Source of the DNA: Nocardiopsis suaedae
GTDB taxonomy: Bacteria > Actinomycetota > Actinomycetes > Streptosporangiales > Streptosporangiaceae
Direction of reading: 5' to 3'
NCBI RefSeq assembly: GCF_027706745.1
Contig: NZ_JAQFWP010000008.1
Coordinates: 1-64,000, forward strand
DNA length: 64,000 nucleotides
The notes beneath the pieces were generated by a model. The model did no database searches, was not told where the DNA came from, and saw only the letters and a program-made list of their open reading frames with translations. Made by a program: the position numbers and the translations under genes. This document shows, piece after piece, positions 34,877-44,200 of the stretch (the stretch's first letter is position 1; each line of letters starts with the position of its first letter).

Positions 34877-35635
34877 ATGGACGGCGAGGACCGCACGTGG
34901 AAGGTGGGCGAGCTGGCCCGGTCGACCGGGCTGACGGTGCGCGCACTGCACCACTACGACGCCGTCGGCCTGGTGCGGCCCTCGGCCCGCACCGCCTCCG
35001 GCCACCGGCTCTACACCGGGGCGGACGTGCGGCTGCTCTACCGCACGCTGGCCCTGCGCGACCTGGGGCTGTCCTTGGAGGAGGTGCGCTCGGTGCTCGA
35101 AGGAGGCGGTCCGGGCCTGGGCGAGCTGCTCGCCGACCAGCTGGAACAGGTCGAGCGCCGCATCAGCGCGCTGCACGCCCTACGGGGCCGCCTGTCGGCG
35201 GTGGTGAGCGCCTCGCGCGGCGGCCCGCCCCTGGAGCCGGAACGGTTGATGCGCGTGATCGAAGGGATGAGCGGAGTGGACGAGACGATGCGGACCTACT
35301 TCAGCGAGGAGCAGATGCGGGCCCTGCACCGGAGGCGCGAGGAGCGCGGCGAGGAGGCGGTGGCCGCCGACGTGGCCGCCTGGCCGGAGCTGATCGCGGC
35401 CGTGGGCCGGGCCGTGGAGGAGGGCGCCGACCCCGCCTCGGAGCAGGGGCGGGAGCTGGCCGAGCGGTGGATGCGGCTGCTGGAGTCCTTCCACGGCGGT
35501 GACGAGGGGCTGAAGGAGTCGCTGTACCGGATGCGGGAGGACAACAGCGAGGAGATCGCCGCCGAGCACGGCGGGCCGACCCCGGAGATGATCGACTTCA
35601 TCACCCGCGCGAACGCGGCGCGGGAGGCCGGGTAG
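34877..35635 (+). CDS. TipAL-like MerR family regulator
   Basis: 252 residues. The N-terminal MerR helix-turn-helix (WKVGELARSTGLTVRALHHYDAVGLV, residues about 8-33, with RLYTGADVRLL) is followed by a coiled dimerisation helix to about 120. A C-terminal TipAS-like domain starts near 138 (YFSEEQMRALHRR). TipAS domains capture thiopeptides or other multi-ring compounds and switch on transcription. The ATG has AGGAGG upstream. The promoter just upstream has the matching palindrome, so autoregulation is likely. No co-regulated efflux gene is adjacent. Confidence 0.9.
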   Translation: MDGEDRTWKVGELARSTGLTVRALHHYDAVGLVRPSARTASGHRLYTGADVRLLYRTLALRDLGLSLEEVRSVLEGGGPGLGELLADQLEQVERRISALHALRGRLSAVVSASRGGPPLEPERLMRVIEGMSGVDETMRTYFSEEQMRALHRRREERGEEAVAADVAAWPELIAAVGRAVEEGADPASEQGRELAERWMRLLESFHGGDEGLKESLYRMREDNSEEIAAEHGGPTPEMIDFITRANAAREAG

Positions 35636-35646
35636 GCGCTGTCGCC

Positions 35647-35677
35647 GGGCCGGGGCGCCTGTTCCCACCCCCGGCCC
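35647..35677. terminator. Hairpin terminator
   Basis: GGGCCGGGG at 35647-35655 and CCCCGGCCC at 35669-35677 form a perfect 9-bp stem between the convergent MerR and VOC genes. Confidence 0.6.
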
Positions 35678-35710
35678 CACGCAGTTCGCCGACCGGACGC
35701 ACCGGCCCCG

Positions 35711-36100
35711 TCAGGGGCGGCGGCCCGCCAGGACGCAGAACTCGTGGTCCTCCGGGTCGAGCAGGACCACCCAGCTGTCGTCCGCGCCCTGGCCCACGTC
35801 GGTGCGGCGCGCGCCCAGGCCGAGCAGGCGGTCGACCTCGGCGGCCTGGTCCCGGTCGGAGGGGCTGACATCGATGTGCAGCCGGTTCTTGACGGTCTTG
35901 CCCTCGGGAACCCGCGCGAACGTGATCACCGGCGGCACCGGGCCGCTGCGGCTCCCGTCGCCGGGCGAGGCCTTCGGGCCGACCGTGACGACCCCCTCGT
36001 GCTTGTCGAGCACCTCGTAGTCCAGGACCGCGCACCAGAACCCAGCGAGGCCGTCGGGGTCGGAGCAGTCGACGGCGAGCTCGGTGAACCTGCTGGTCAT
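35711..36100 (-). CDS. VOC family (glyoxalase-like) protein
   Basis: A 129-residue protein with the paired beta-alpha-beta-beta-beta units of the vicinal oxygen chelate fold (FTELAVDCSDPDGLAGFWCAVLDYE; LHIDVSPSDRDQAAEVDRLL; LLDPEDHEFCVL). It resembles the glyoxalase-like domain common in actinomycetes, which may bind drugs or act on small molecules. The ATG at 36100 was chosen over an upstream in-frame start because the fold begins there. The role is unknown. Confidence 0.82.
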   Translation of the reverse strand: MTSRFTELAVDCSDPDGLAGFWCAVLDYEVLDKHEGVVTVGPKASPGDGSRSGPVPPVITFARVPEGKTVKNRLHIDVSPSDRDQAAEVDRLLGLGARRTDVGQGADDSWVVLLDPEDHEFCVLAGRRP

Positions 36101-36154
36101 CTCGGGGGCCTTCCCGGTCGGAGACGGAACCGGGGGGCGGGGCACCCCCCGGTA

Positions 36155-36340
36155 TCAGGAGTCGCCGAACACTACCTCGACGGAGTCGACCACCGCGGCG
36201 CGCCGGAGCCGGAGTCCGAGGGTGTCGCCGTCGATACAGGTGACAATCCGCTCGCGGGCGAAGGCAGGGAGGTCGATGCCCCGGGTGTCCAGAACGGCGA
36301 TGATGGCCCGGGCCAAGGTCTTGAGCTCCCCCTTCAGTTC
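36155..36340 (-). pseudogene. Detached C-terminal copy of the Rpn-like gene
   Basis: Read on the minus strand, this frame begins ELKGELKTLARAI and continues with DTRGIDLPAFARERIVTCI to a TGA at 36155. It closely matches the last 62 codons of the intact gene just upstream (ELKGELKTLAQAV; ESRGIGVPSSTRERITSC). It starts 30 bases after that gene's stop, in a different frame, with no ATG or GTG, so it looks like a partial tandem duplication. A TTG or CTG start making a short tail protein cannot be ruled out. Confidence 0.75.
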
Positions 36341-36369
36341 GTTTTGGGCGTGGCCCTCTGTCGCTTCTG

Positions 36370-37272
36370 TCAGCGGTCGGCGAAAAGCTCTTCGGTAGAC
36401 CTGACGAGGGCGGCGTGCCGGAGCCAGGTGTTGAGGGTGTCGCGGTCGGTGCAGGAGGTGATGCGTTCACGGGTGGAGGAGGGGACTCCAATGCCCCGGC
36501 TCTCCAGGACGGTCATGACGGCCTGGGCCAAGGTCTTGAGCTCCCCCTTGAGCTCCCCCTTGAGCTCTCCCTCGGCTTCGCCGTCCGCGAAGCCGCGGCG
36601 GAAGAGGTCGCTCTTGTACTCGTAGGTGCCCGTGCCCATGATCTCCTCCAGGTACTCGCGCGCCTTGCGGGGCAGTGCCGCCAGCACGTAGTCAGAATAC
36701 AGACTCGTCATCGACCGATCGATGGTTTCCAAGGCCGCCAGCAGCGCGTGCAGGGCGGCCTGCTCCTCCTCGCTCTCGGGGTCCTTCACGTTGTGGGCGG
36801 CCGCGATGATCGCCAGCTCCGGGTGGGCCCGCGCCCGTTCGGGGTCCGTGACCGGGGGGAGGGCCTTCATCAGGAGCGGCAGCGGGCGGATCTCCCCGCA
36901 CCCCAGGTCGATCGGGGTGCCGCACCACTGGGACACCCCCTCCTTGGGGACCAGCACCACCAGCCTGACCGGGCAGCGCAGCCGCGCGCGCAGGTTGGCG
37001 ACGTACACCGGCCAGCTGAACTCTTTATCGTCATCCTTTTTGAGCTGGTTCTCGACGATGATCGCCATTTTCGGAACATCGTCGTCTTCGCACACCACTG
37101 CGGAGTCGATCCGGTATTCCACCGCCGCGGTCGTCGTCGCGTCTCCCGATTCGCACCGCACGCGCCCGAATTTGGGCATCGGCACCCGCTGGGCGGATTC
37201 GAGCAGTTCCACAGCAACTTCCGGCCGGTGGCGGATGATGTCGAGGGGGAACTCGCGTTCGAGGGAAGGCAT
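36370..37272 (-). CDS. Rpn-like PD-(D/E)XK nuclease-family protein
   Basis: A 300-residue protein of the large actinobacterial family related to Rpn/transposase_31-type nucleases. The nuclease core is visible: Asp in VEYRIDSAVV near 57, then Glu-x-Gln in IIVENQLKKD near 75. It is followed by a helical region, an ELKGELKGELK repeat near 238-248 (12-nt units), and a conserved C-terminal helix-rich tail. No ribosome site is present; TATCCT lies 6 bp before the ATG, suggesting a leaderless mRNA. Parts of the gene are AT-richer than its neighbours, hinting at transfer. The function is unproven; relatives influence recombination or phage defence. Confidence 0.75.
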   Translation of the reverse strand: MPSLEREFPLDIIRHRPEVAVELLESAQRVPMPKFGRVRCESGDATTTAAVEYRIDSAVVCEDDDVPKMAIIVENQLKKDDDKEFSWPVYVANLRARLRCPVRLVVLVPKEGVSQWCGTPIDLGCGEIRPLPLLMKALPPVTDPERARAHPELAIIAAAHNVKDPESEEEQAALHALLAALETIDRSMTSLYSDYVLAALPRKAREYLEEIMGTGTYEYKSDLFRRGFADGEAEGELKGELKGELKTLAQAVMTVLESRGIGVPSSTRERITSCTDRDTLNTWLRHAALVRSTEELFADR

Positions 37273-37382
37273 GCGAGGAGGATAGAAGCCGGCGGCGAGG
37301 CGCGTTCACAGAAAGAAGAAATGTCGCCTCTTGCGTCGATATGCGCTCCGCCGCCGACCCGGTGCTGGAATTCCAGGATGAA

Positions 37383-37895
37383 TCAGCGCACCAGTTCCTC
37401 GGCCAGCAGGTCCATCAGCAGGCCGTCGTGGAAGGTGCCGTCGGCGCCGCGCTCGTAGCGGCGCATCACCCCCACCGGGCGGAACCCGGCCTTGATGTAG
37501 CTGCGGATCGCCGCGGTGTTGTCGGCCGCCGGGTCGATGGTCAGACGGTGGTGGCCCTCCTCGTCGACCAGGTGGGCGGCCAACGCGCGCACCGCGTCGG
37601 TGCCCAGCCCCTTTCCGTGCACGGCGGGGTCCAGGTAGATGTCCATCCCGGCGTGCCGGTACTCGGGGTCCTCCTCGGCCCACCACTGGATCGCGCCGAT
37701 CGTGCGGCCCCCGTGCTCGACGGCCAGCGTGCGCGATTCGGGGTCGGCCAGCTCCTGGGCGACCTTGGCGTCCAGGTCCTCGCCCGCTCGCCACCAGGCC
37801 TGCACCTCAGGGGAGCGGCGGATGGCGGCCAGTGCGGGGACGTCGTCGTCGGTGGCGGGTCGCAGGGTCACGTGGGCACCTTGCAGCACGGTCAT
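37383..37895 (-). CDS. AAC(6')-like GNAT acetyltransferase
   Basis: A 170-residue GNAT. The acetyl-CoA site is HGKGLGTDAVRAL near 90-103, and the downstream segments HHRLTIDPAADNTAAI and MRRYERGADGTFHDGLLMDLL closely resemble aminoglycoside 6'-N-acetyltransferases of the AacA4 group. It may modify aminoglycosides, but many chromosomal relatives have other substrates. The ATG at 37895 lies 10 bp after TATAGG, a likely -10 for a near-leaderless message. It is monocistronic. Confidence 0.78.
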   Translation of the reverse strand: MTVLQGAHVTLRPATDDDVPALAAIRRSPEVQAWWRAGEDLDAKVAQELADPESRTLAVEHGGRTIGAIQWWAEEDPEYRHAGMDIYLDPAVHGKGLGTDAVRALAAHLVDEEGHHRLTIDPAADNTAAIRSYIKAGFRPVGVMRRYERGADGTFHDGLLMDLLAEELVR

Positions 37896-38023
37896 GATCA
37901 CCGAACCTATAGGGGCCCAGACGCCCGGGCCAGGGCCGGGCCCGCCCCGTTCCCCCGTGCGGGGCGCCCTCTCCCCCGTGCGGGGGATCACCGGGCCGGG
38001 CGCCGGGCGCCAGGCTGGTCCCC

Positions 38024-38434
38024 ATGAGCACTTCAGCGCGTCTCACCGTTGCCGGGGGCTGGAGCATGGCGGCCATCGCGCTGCTGCACACCCTCTTCTT
38101 CCTCCCCCACCCCTATTGGGGGGAATGGCTTTCGGGCGAGCTGTGGAGCCACGGGGCGGCCACGGAGTCGATGCTGGGCTTCTGGGCGCTACCGGGCGGC
38201 TTCGTGGTCCCCTTGGCCGTACTCGGCCTCCTCGTGGCCAGGACGGGGCGCCGCGGCGACGCGGTGCCGGCCTACGCGGGATGGGCGATCGGCCTGTGGG
38301 CCCTGGGCTGCGCGGCACTGGTCGGGCCCAGCGGGTTCCTGCTGGGGCTGGTCCCGGCCGGGCTGCTCATCGGGGCCGGCGCGGCGCGGCGCTCGGGCGG
38401 GCGGCGCCGGGGCGCGGAGGCGTCCCGCACCTAG
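38024..38434 (+). CDS. Small integral membrane protein (DUF6463-like)
   Basis: 136 residues with four hydrophobic segments and a basic C-terminal tail (ARRSGGRRRG). A conserved-looking loop, PHPYWGEWLSGELW, follows helix 1. No enzymatic motif is visible. The ATG has no ribosome site and may be leaderless (CAGGCT 7 bp upstream). It is followed by a strong terminator. Confidence 0.7.
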   Translation: MSTSARLTVAGGWSMAAIALLHTLFFLPHPYWGEWLSGELWSHGAATESMLGFWALPGGFVVPLAVLGLLVARTGRRGDAVPAYAGWAIGLWALGCAALVGPSGFLLGLVPAGLLIGAGAARRSGGRRRGAEASRT

Positions 38435-38465
38435 CGTGGCGCCGCGGTCGTCCCCGCTCGGGGGC

Positions 38466-38503
38466 GTGCGGTCCGCCCTTCCCGCCGGGAGGGCGGACCG
38501 CAC
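38466..38503. terminator. Bidirectional hairpin terminator
   Basis: Two perfect 14-bp arms, GTGCGGTCCGCCCT and its complement, flank a 10-base loop between the convergent membrane-protein and DtxR-family genes. Confidence 0.75.
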
Positions 38504-38543
38504 TCGTGCGTGAGCGGGGCGCGGGCGAGCGGGCCGACCGGGG

Positions 38544-39230
38544 TCAGTCCGGGGCGATCCACAGCGCCTCGGCGGCCACCAGCCCCAGCGAGCGCTCCTC
38601 GGCGCCGCCGGTGCCGATGCGCACGATGAGCGAGCCCCCGTAGGGCTGGCGCTCGACCACCTCCACGCGCATGCCGATGCCGATGTCCTGCTCGGCCAGG
38701 TAGCGCAGCAGCTCGGGGTCGGAGTCGTTGACCCGGACGATGGTGCCCACCGCGCCGGCCTCGGCGTCCGAGAGCAGGCCGGTGGCGCGGTTGACCACCC
38801 GCCCGTCGCGGGTGGGGATGGGGTCGCCGTGCGGGTCGGCCACCGGGTCGCCCAGGTGGGCGGCGATGCGCTCGACGAACTTGTCCGAGACGGCGTGCTC
38901 CAGCTCCTCGGCCTCGTCGTGCACCTCGTCCCAGGAGTAGCCCAGCGCCTCCACCAGGTAGGTCTCCAGCAGGCGGTGGCGGCGCAGCACCGCCAGGGCG
39001 GCCTTGGTGCCGGTCTCGGTCAGGCGCACCGACCCGTACCGGCGGTGGTCGACCAGGCCCAGGTCGCCGAGCTTGCGCAGCATCCCCGACACCGAGGAGT
39101 TGGACACCGACAGCCGCTCGGCCATCGCCGAGATGGTGACCGGGCCGCTCCCCCTCTCCTGCAGGTCGTAGATGACCTTGACGTAGTCCTCGACCGAGGT
39201 GGACGGCCGCTCCGCCGGTGCTGACTCCAT
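38544..39230 (-). CDS. DtxR/MntR family metal-dependent repressor
   Basis: 228 residues in the three-domain DtxR layout: N-terminal winged helix (residues 10-70), metal-binding dimerisation domain (to about 140) and a C-terminal SH3/FeoA-like domain. The primary metal-site segment reads VHDEAEELEHAVSD, where iron-sensing DtxR/IdeR have Cys two residues after Glu-Ala; the Cys-to-Glu change is typical of Mn-sensing MntR. It is therefore likely a manganese-dependent repressor, plausibly of the Mn transporter at 26.8-29.6 kb. TAGCGT sits 7 bp before the ATG, overlapping GGAGG. Confidence 0.82.
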   Translation of the reverse strand: MESAPAERPSTSVEDYVKVIYDLQERGSGPVTISAMAERLSVSNSSVSGMLRKLGDLGLVDHRRYGSVRLTETGTKAALAVLRRHRLLETYLVEALGYSWDEVHDEAEELEHAVSDKFVERIAAHLGDPVADPHGDPIPTRDGRVVNRATGLLSDAEAGAVGTIVRVNDSDPELLRYLAEQDIGIGMRVEVVERQPYGGSLIVRIGTGGAEERSLGLVAAEALWIAPD

Positions 39231-39303
39231 GCCTCCAACGCTACCGTGAAACCCTTGTGTGCCCTGTTCGGGCGGCTTGGGGCGGGGACGGCGCCCGGTG
39301 GGC

Positions 39304-39987
39304 TCAACCGCCCCCGGCCCCCTCCCGGGGCCCCGCGGGCTCGGCCCGCAGCAGAACCAGCGCCACCGCCGTGGTCCAGCCCAGCAGGACCACGACGCAG
39401 GCGCGCTGGTAGAGCCCGGCCACCCCGACCAGGGCGGGGTCCTGCTGGAACCCCGCACTGAACAGCTGGAGGAGGACGATCCCGGCGACCGCGCTCAGCA
39501 GGGAGTAGGCGCCCAGCAGCGGTCGGCGCGTGCGCAGCGCCCAGACGGCGAGCACCACGCAGGCGGCGGGGAGCCCGAGGAAGACCGGCATCGCGGCGGC
39601 GTCGTGGAGGACCCCGACCGGGGTGTACTCGATGGCGTCGGGGGCGCCGGGCGGGTAGCCGCTGACCGGGTCGGTGACGAAGGCCCCCGAGCCGAGCAGG
39701 CCCACCCCGGCGGCGCCCACCAGCCAGGCGGCGGCGCGGGCGCGCCCGGCGAGCAGGGCCGAGCGGTGCATGCCCGCGGCCAGGGCCAGCAGTAGGGCCC
39801 CGGCGACCAGGAAGTTCGCGGTCTGGACCCATCCGGCGCCGGTGAGGGCGAGCGAGCTGACCGGGTGGCGGAGCTGGTCGTAGTCGGGGCGCAGCGACCC
39901 GGCGGCCGTGAACACCGCGATGAACAGCGGCCCGGCGAGCGCGCCTCCGACCAGGAGCCCGCGCGTGAGGGTGGGGGCGGATGCCAT
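39304..39987 (-). CDS. DUF998 family membrane protein
   Basis: 227 residues with six hydrophobic segments. The opening LVGGALAGPLFIAVF and RPDYDQLRHPVSSLALTGAGW are the hallmark of DUF998 proteins, which have no proven function. The ATG has GAGGAAAGG upstream. It is monocistronic. Confidence 0.85.
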   Translation of the reverse strand: MASAPTLTRGLLVGGALAGPLFIAVFTAAGSLRPDYDQLRHPVSSLALTGAGWVQTANFLVAGALLLALAAGMHRSALLAGRARAAAWLVGAAGVGLLGSGAFVTDPVSGYPPGAPDAIEYTPVGVLHDAAAMPVFLGLPAACVVLAVWALRTRRPLLGAYSLLSAVAGIVLLQLFSAGFQQDPALVGVAGLYQRACVVVLLGWTTAVALVLLRAEPAGPREGAGGG

Positions 39988-40053
39988 GGCGACCTTTCCT
40001 CCTCGCGGTCCGGGGCGTCGTGTCGCCCGGCGGTGTCACCGTCGAACGAACCG

Positions 40054-40677
40054 CTAGCGGCGGCCGTTCCGCCCGCCCTTCTCCTCTCCCTCCTCTCCGC
40101 CGCCCCCGGGGCCGCTTCCGGTCCTCTCGCGGAGCAGGTCCTCGATGCGGGAGAGGCGCTCCTCCAGGGCGTCGATCTGGCCTGCCGTCGCCGAGCGCTT
40201 GGCGTGGTGCAGCTCGACCCGCAGAGTGCCCTGGGGCTCGAGCATGACCCGTTTGGCGTCGCCCACGTCCGAGCCTCCGTCGCGGCGCACCACCTGTTCG
40301 ACGTCGGCCTTGCGCACCCCCAGGCGCCACATGGTGCGCCGGTCGTACCGGCCGTCGCGCACCAGCACGTTGGTGCGGCCCTCGAACAGCCGCCAGGCCC
40401 AGTACCAGCGGGTGCGCACCCGCACCATGGCCCAGTCGGCGGCCATGAGCACCACTGCGCCGATCACGCCGCCGGTGACCGAGAAGTCCGGACCGATGAC
40501 GGCGTCCTGCACCACGTTGGACAGCAGCAGCACCACGACCAGGTCCATGGTGTTGAGCTGGGCGAGGTCGCGGCGGCCCACCAGGCGCAGCAGCAGGTAG
40601 ACGGCCAGGTAGACGAGGACGGTCCGGACGGCCTTCTCGGCCGTGGGGATGTCGGGGACGAAGATGTCGTGCCACAC
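40054..40677 (-). CDS. DUF421 (YetF-like) membrane protein
   Basis: 207 residues. Three N-terminal transmembrane helices contain the DUF421 signature VGRRDLAQLNTMDLVVVLLLSN (residues about 32-53). A cytosolic beta-rich domain follows (LVRDGRYDRRTMWRLGVRKADVEQ), and a charged coiled-coil tail ends the chain. YetF-type proteins sit in the plasma membrane; their role is unclear. The GTG at 40677 has GGAAGG upstream. Confidence 0.85.
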   Translation of the reverse strand: MWHDIFVPDIPTAEKAVRTVLVYLAVYLLLRLVGRRDLAQLNTMDLVVVLLLSNVVQDAVIGPDFSVTGGVIGAVVLMAADWAMVRVRTRWYWAWRLFEGRTNVLVRDGRYDRRTMWRLGVRKADVEQVVRRDGGSDVGDAKRVMLEPQGTLRVELHHAKRSATAGQIDALEERLSRIEDLLRERTGSGPGGGGEEGEEKGGRNGRR

Positions 40678-41224
40678 GGGGGTGCCTTCCGTTGCGCCTG
40701 CTCGTGCGCGGTGGGCCCTCCGGCCGCGCCCGGCCCCATGCTGCCCGGTGGCGGTCGGCCCGGCCGGTGGACGCGCCGTGGAGAGGCGCGCGGGGGCGGA
40801 GGGCGTCCGCCGGCCCGTGCTCAAGCGGCACGGGCCCCGGGGCGTTCGGCCCCGGGTTGGGTTCGGTCGTGCCCGGCCCGCCTGTACACCGGTGGCGGCG
40901 CCGACCGGAACCGGTGTCCGTGGGGTTCCTGTGGCGTCTGAAACCCCTGTGGTTGCGGGCCTCCCGGCGTCCCCGGCCCCGCGGGCACCGCTCTCTCCCC
41001 AGGTCACAGGTGCAACGGGCGCACCACCTGCGTTAGTATTCGTACAGAAGTTCGATTTCGGCCTGTCTTCCCCGTCGTGTGCCGGTCTGCGTGCTCTGGG
41101 CGGTTCGCCGTCCGGTCCCGCGCCGCACCTCCGGGCCGCGCGCCCGTCCCGGGCGCCGATCCGCGATGGGGAGGAACGCGATGCCGGTGGGGCCGCGGAC
41201 AGGCCGGGCACGAGGGGCGCGCCC
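40678..41224. other. Divergent promoter region of DUF421 and dnaE2
   Basis: No gene is present. A perfect 9-bp stem, GGCCCGTGC/GCACGGGCC, lies at 40812-40836, followed by a second GC hairpin. The dnaE2 promoter with its LexA-like box is at 41011-41055, leaving a leader of about 180 nt before the dnaE2 ATG. Confidence 0.6.
41011..41055 (+). promoter_or_regulatory. dnaE2 promoter with LexA (SOS) box
   Basis: TGCAAC (41011-41016) and TAGTAT (41034-41039) are 17 bp apart. TCGTACAGAAGTTCGA at 41040-41055 matches the actinobacterial SOS box TCGAAC-N4-GTTCGA at 11 of 12 fixed positions. The box overlaps the expected transcription start, a good place for repression by LexA. Confidence 0.7.
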
Positions 41225-44200
41225 ATGACCGCCGCCGCGCCCGCGCCCTTCGCCCACCTGGACGTGTCCTCCTCGGCCTCCATGCGCCACGGCACCTCCC
41301 ACCCCGCCGTGCTGGCCGAGCGCGCCGCCGAGCTGGGCATGGACATGCTCGGGCTGACCGACCGCGACGGCGTGTACGGCGCCGTGGCCCACCTCAAGGC
41401 CTGCCGCGACGCCGGGATCCGCCCCGTCCTGGGGGTGAACCTGGCCGTGGCCGCCCCCGACGGCGGCCGCCTCACCCTGCTGGCCCGCGGCGCCCGCGGC
41501 TGGGCCTCCCTGTGCCGGCTGGTCACCGACGCCCACGCCGCCGCCGGGGCCGACCCCGGTGCCGTGCCCGCCGTCTCCCCCGCGTCCCTCGCCGCCCGCT
41601 CCGAGGGCCTGGTGGCGCTGCTGGGCCCCGATTCCGACGTCGGCCAGGCCGCGGCCCGGGGCCACCGCGAGCGCGCCCGCCGCCTGCTGGAGCGCTGGAG
41701 CGCCGCCGCCGAGACCGCCGTGGAGGTCGTGGACCACCTGGGCCCGGGCCACCGCCGCCGCGCCGCCGCCCTGCTGTCCCTGGCCCGCCAGAGCCGCACC
41801 CTGGCCGTGCTCGGCAACGCCGTGCGCTACCCCCGCCCCCAGGACGCCGAGGTCGCCCAGGTCATCGACGAGGCGCGGCGGTGGCTGCCCGGCGGCGCGC
41901 CGCCGCAGGGGCCGGCCACCTCGCAGGCCTACCTCAAGAGCACCGAGGAGATGCTCCAGGTCGCCGAGCGGGTCTGTGGGCCCGACCCGGCCGAGGCGCG
42001 CCGCCTGCTCGCGCACACCCGCGCCCTGGCCGCCTCCTGCGCCCTGGACCCCGAGGCCGACCTGGGCCTGGGGCGCCCGCACATGCCGCACGTGGCCGAC
42101 GCCCGCGACCGCCTCTGGCGCGCCTGCGAGGTGGGCCTGGACCGGCGGGGCCTACGCGGCGACGAGCGCGCCCGCTCCCGCCTGGCCTCCGAGCTGGAGA
42201 CCATCGAGAACAAGGGGTTCTCCGCCTACTTCCTGACCGTCGCCGACATCGCCGAGCGCATCCGCGCCCGCGGCATCCGCTGCTCCATCCGCGGCTCGGG
42301 CACCGGCAGCCTGGTCAACCACCTCATCGGCATCTCGGCGGTGGACCCCCTGGCCAACGGGCTGCTCATGGAGCGCTTCCTGTCGCCCGGCCGCAAAGGG
42401 CTGCCCGACATCGACCTGGACGTGGAGTCGGCCCGCCGCCTGGAGGCCTACGAGGCGGTGTTCGAGGGCTACCCCGACGCCGCCTGCGTGTCGATGATGG
42501 AGACCTACCGCGCCCGCAGCGCCATCCGGGACGCGGGCGCGGCCATGGGGCTGCCGCCGCACGAGGTGGACGTGCTGGCCAAGGCCTTCCCCCGGATCCG
42601 GGCCCGGCAGATCCGCCAGGCCTGCGAGGACCTGCCCGAGCTGCGCACGGGGCGGCTGGGCGAGCACCCGGCCCGCGCGCTGTTCCGCCTGGCCGAGCGG
42701 CTCGACGGGCTGCCCCGGCACGCGGCCATGCACCCCTGCGGCATCGTCGTGTCGGACGCCTCCCTGCGCGACCGGGCGCCGCTGCAGCCCAGCCGCACCG
42801 GCTTCGACATGGTCCAGTTCGACAAGGACGACGTGGAGGAGATGGGCCTGATCAAGCTCGACGTGATCGGGGTGCGGCTGCAGTCGGCCATGGCGCACGC
42901 CCTGGACGAGGTCGAGCGCACCGGCGGCGGGCGGGTCGACATCGACGCGCTTCCCGACGGCGACCCGGCCACCTACGCCATGATCCGCTCCTCGGCCACC
43001 CTGGGCTGCTTCCAGATCGAGTCGCCCGGGCAGCGCGAGCTGGTCGGCAAGCTCAAGCCGAAGGACATGGGCGATCTGATCATCGACATCTCGCTGTTCC
43101 GCCCCGGGCCGGTGGGCAGCGACATGGTCGCCCCCTTCCTGGCCGCCCGCCGCGAGGCCGCCGAAGGCGCGCCCGGGAGCCGGGTGCGGGGCCCCGACCT
43201 GGTCTCCCCCGTGCTGGCCGAGGTGCTGCGCGAGACCGGCGGGGTGGTCGTCTACCACGAGCAGGTGCTGATGATGCTGCACCTGATGACCGGGTGCGGG
43301 CTGGACCAGGCCGAGGTGATGCGCCGCCGCCTGGGCACCGAGGAGGGGCGCGAGCAGGTGCGGGGGCTGTTCACCCGGATGGCCCTGGAGTGCGGGCGGC
43401 CCGCCGAAGAGGTCGAGCGGGCCTGGGAGGTGCTGGCCTCGTTCGGCTCCTTCGGGTTCTGCAAGGCCCACGCCGCGGCGTTCGCCCTGCCCACCTACCA
43501 GTCGGCCTGGCTCAAGCGGCACCACCCGGCCGCCTTCTACGCCGGGGTCCTCACCCACGACCCGGGCATGTACCCCAAGCGGGCGGTCATCGACGACGCG
43601 CGGCGGTTCGGGGTGCCGGTGCTGGGGGTGGACGTCGACCGGTCGGGGCGCACGTGGCGGGCCGAGCGCACCCCGGAGGGGCGGTGGGGGGTGCGGGCCT
43701 CGCTGGCCGACGTCAAGGGGATCTCCTCGGCCGAGGTCGACGCGGTCGCCGCCGGGGCGCCCTACGCCTCGCTGCGCGACTTCACGGCCCGGGCGGGCGT
43801 CTCGCGGGACGTGCTGGACCGGCTGATCGAGGTGGGGGCGCTGGACCGGGTGGGCGCCGGACCCGGCGGGGAGCGGGTCAACCGCCGCGACCTGCTGCTG
43901 CGCGCCGGGGAGCTGGAGCGTGTGGGCCGGTCGGGGCCGGGCGGGGGCCAGCTGGGCCTGGCGGTGGAGCCGGGGGCGGAGGCGCGGGCGGCGGGGCTGC
44001 CGGAGATGACCCCGGCCGATGAGGTCCAGGCCGAGCTGCGGGTGCTGGGCTACGACGCGAGCCGCCACCTGCTGGACTGCTACGCCGAGGTGCTGGCGGC
44101 CCTGGCGGCCCGGCACGGGGCGGTGCGCGCCCGCGACCTGGCCCGCGCCCGGCACGGCGATCCGGTCCTGGTGCTGGGGGTGAAGGTGGCCACCCAGACC

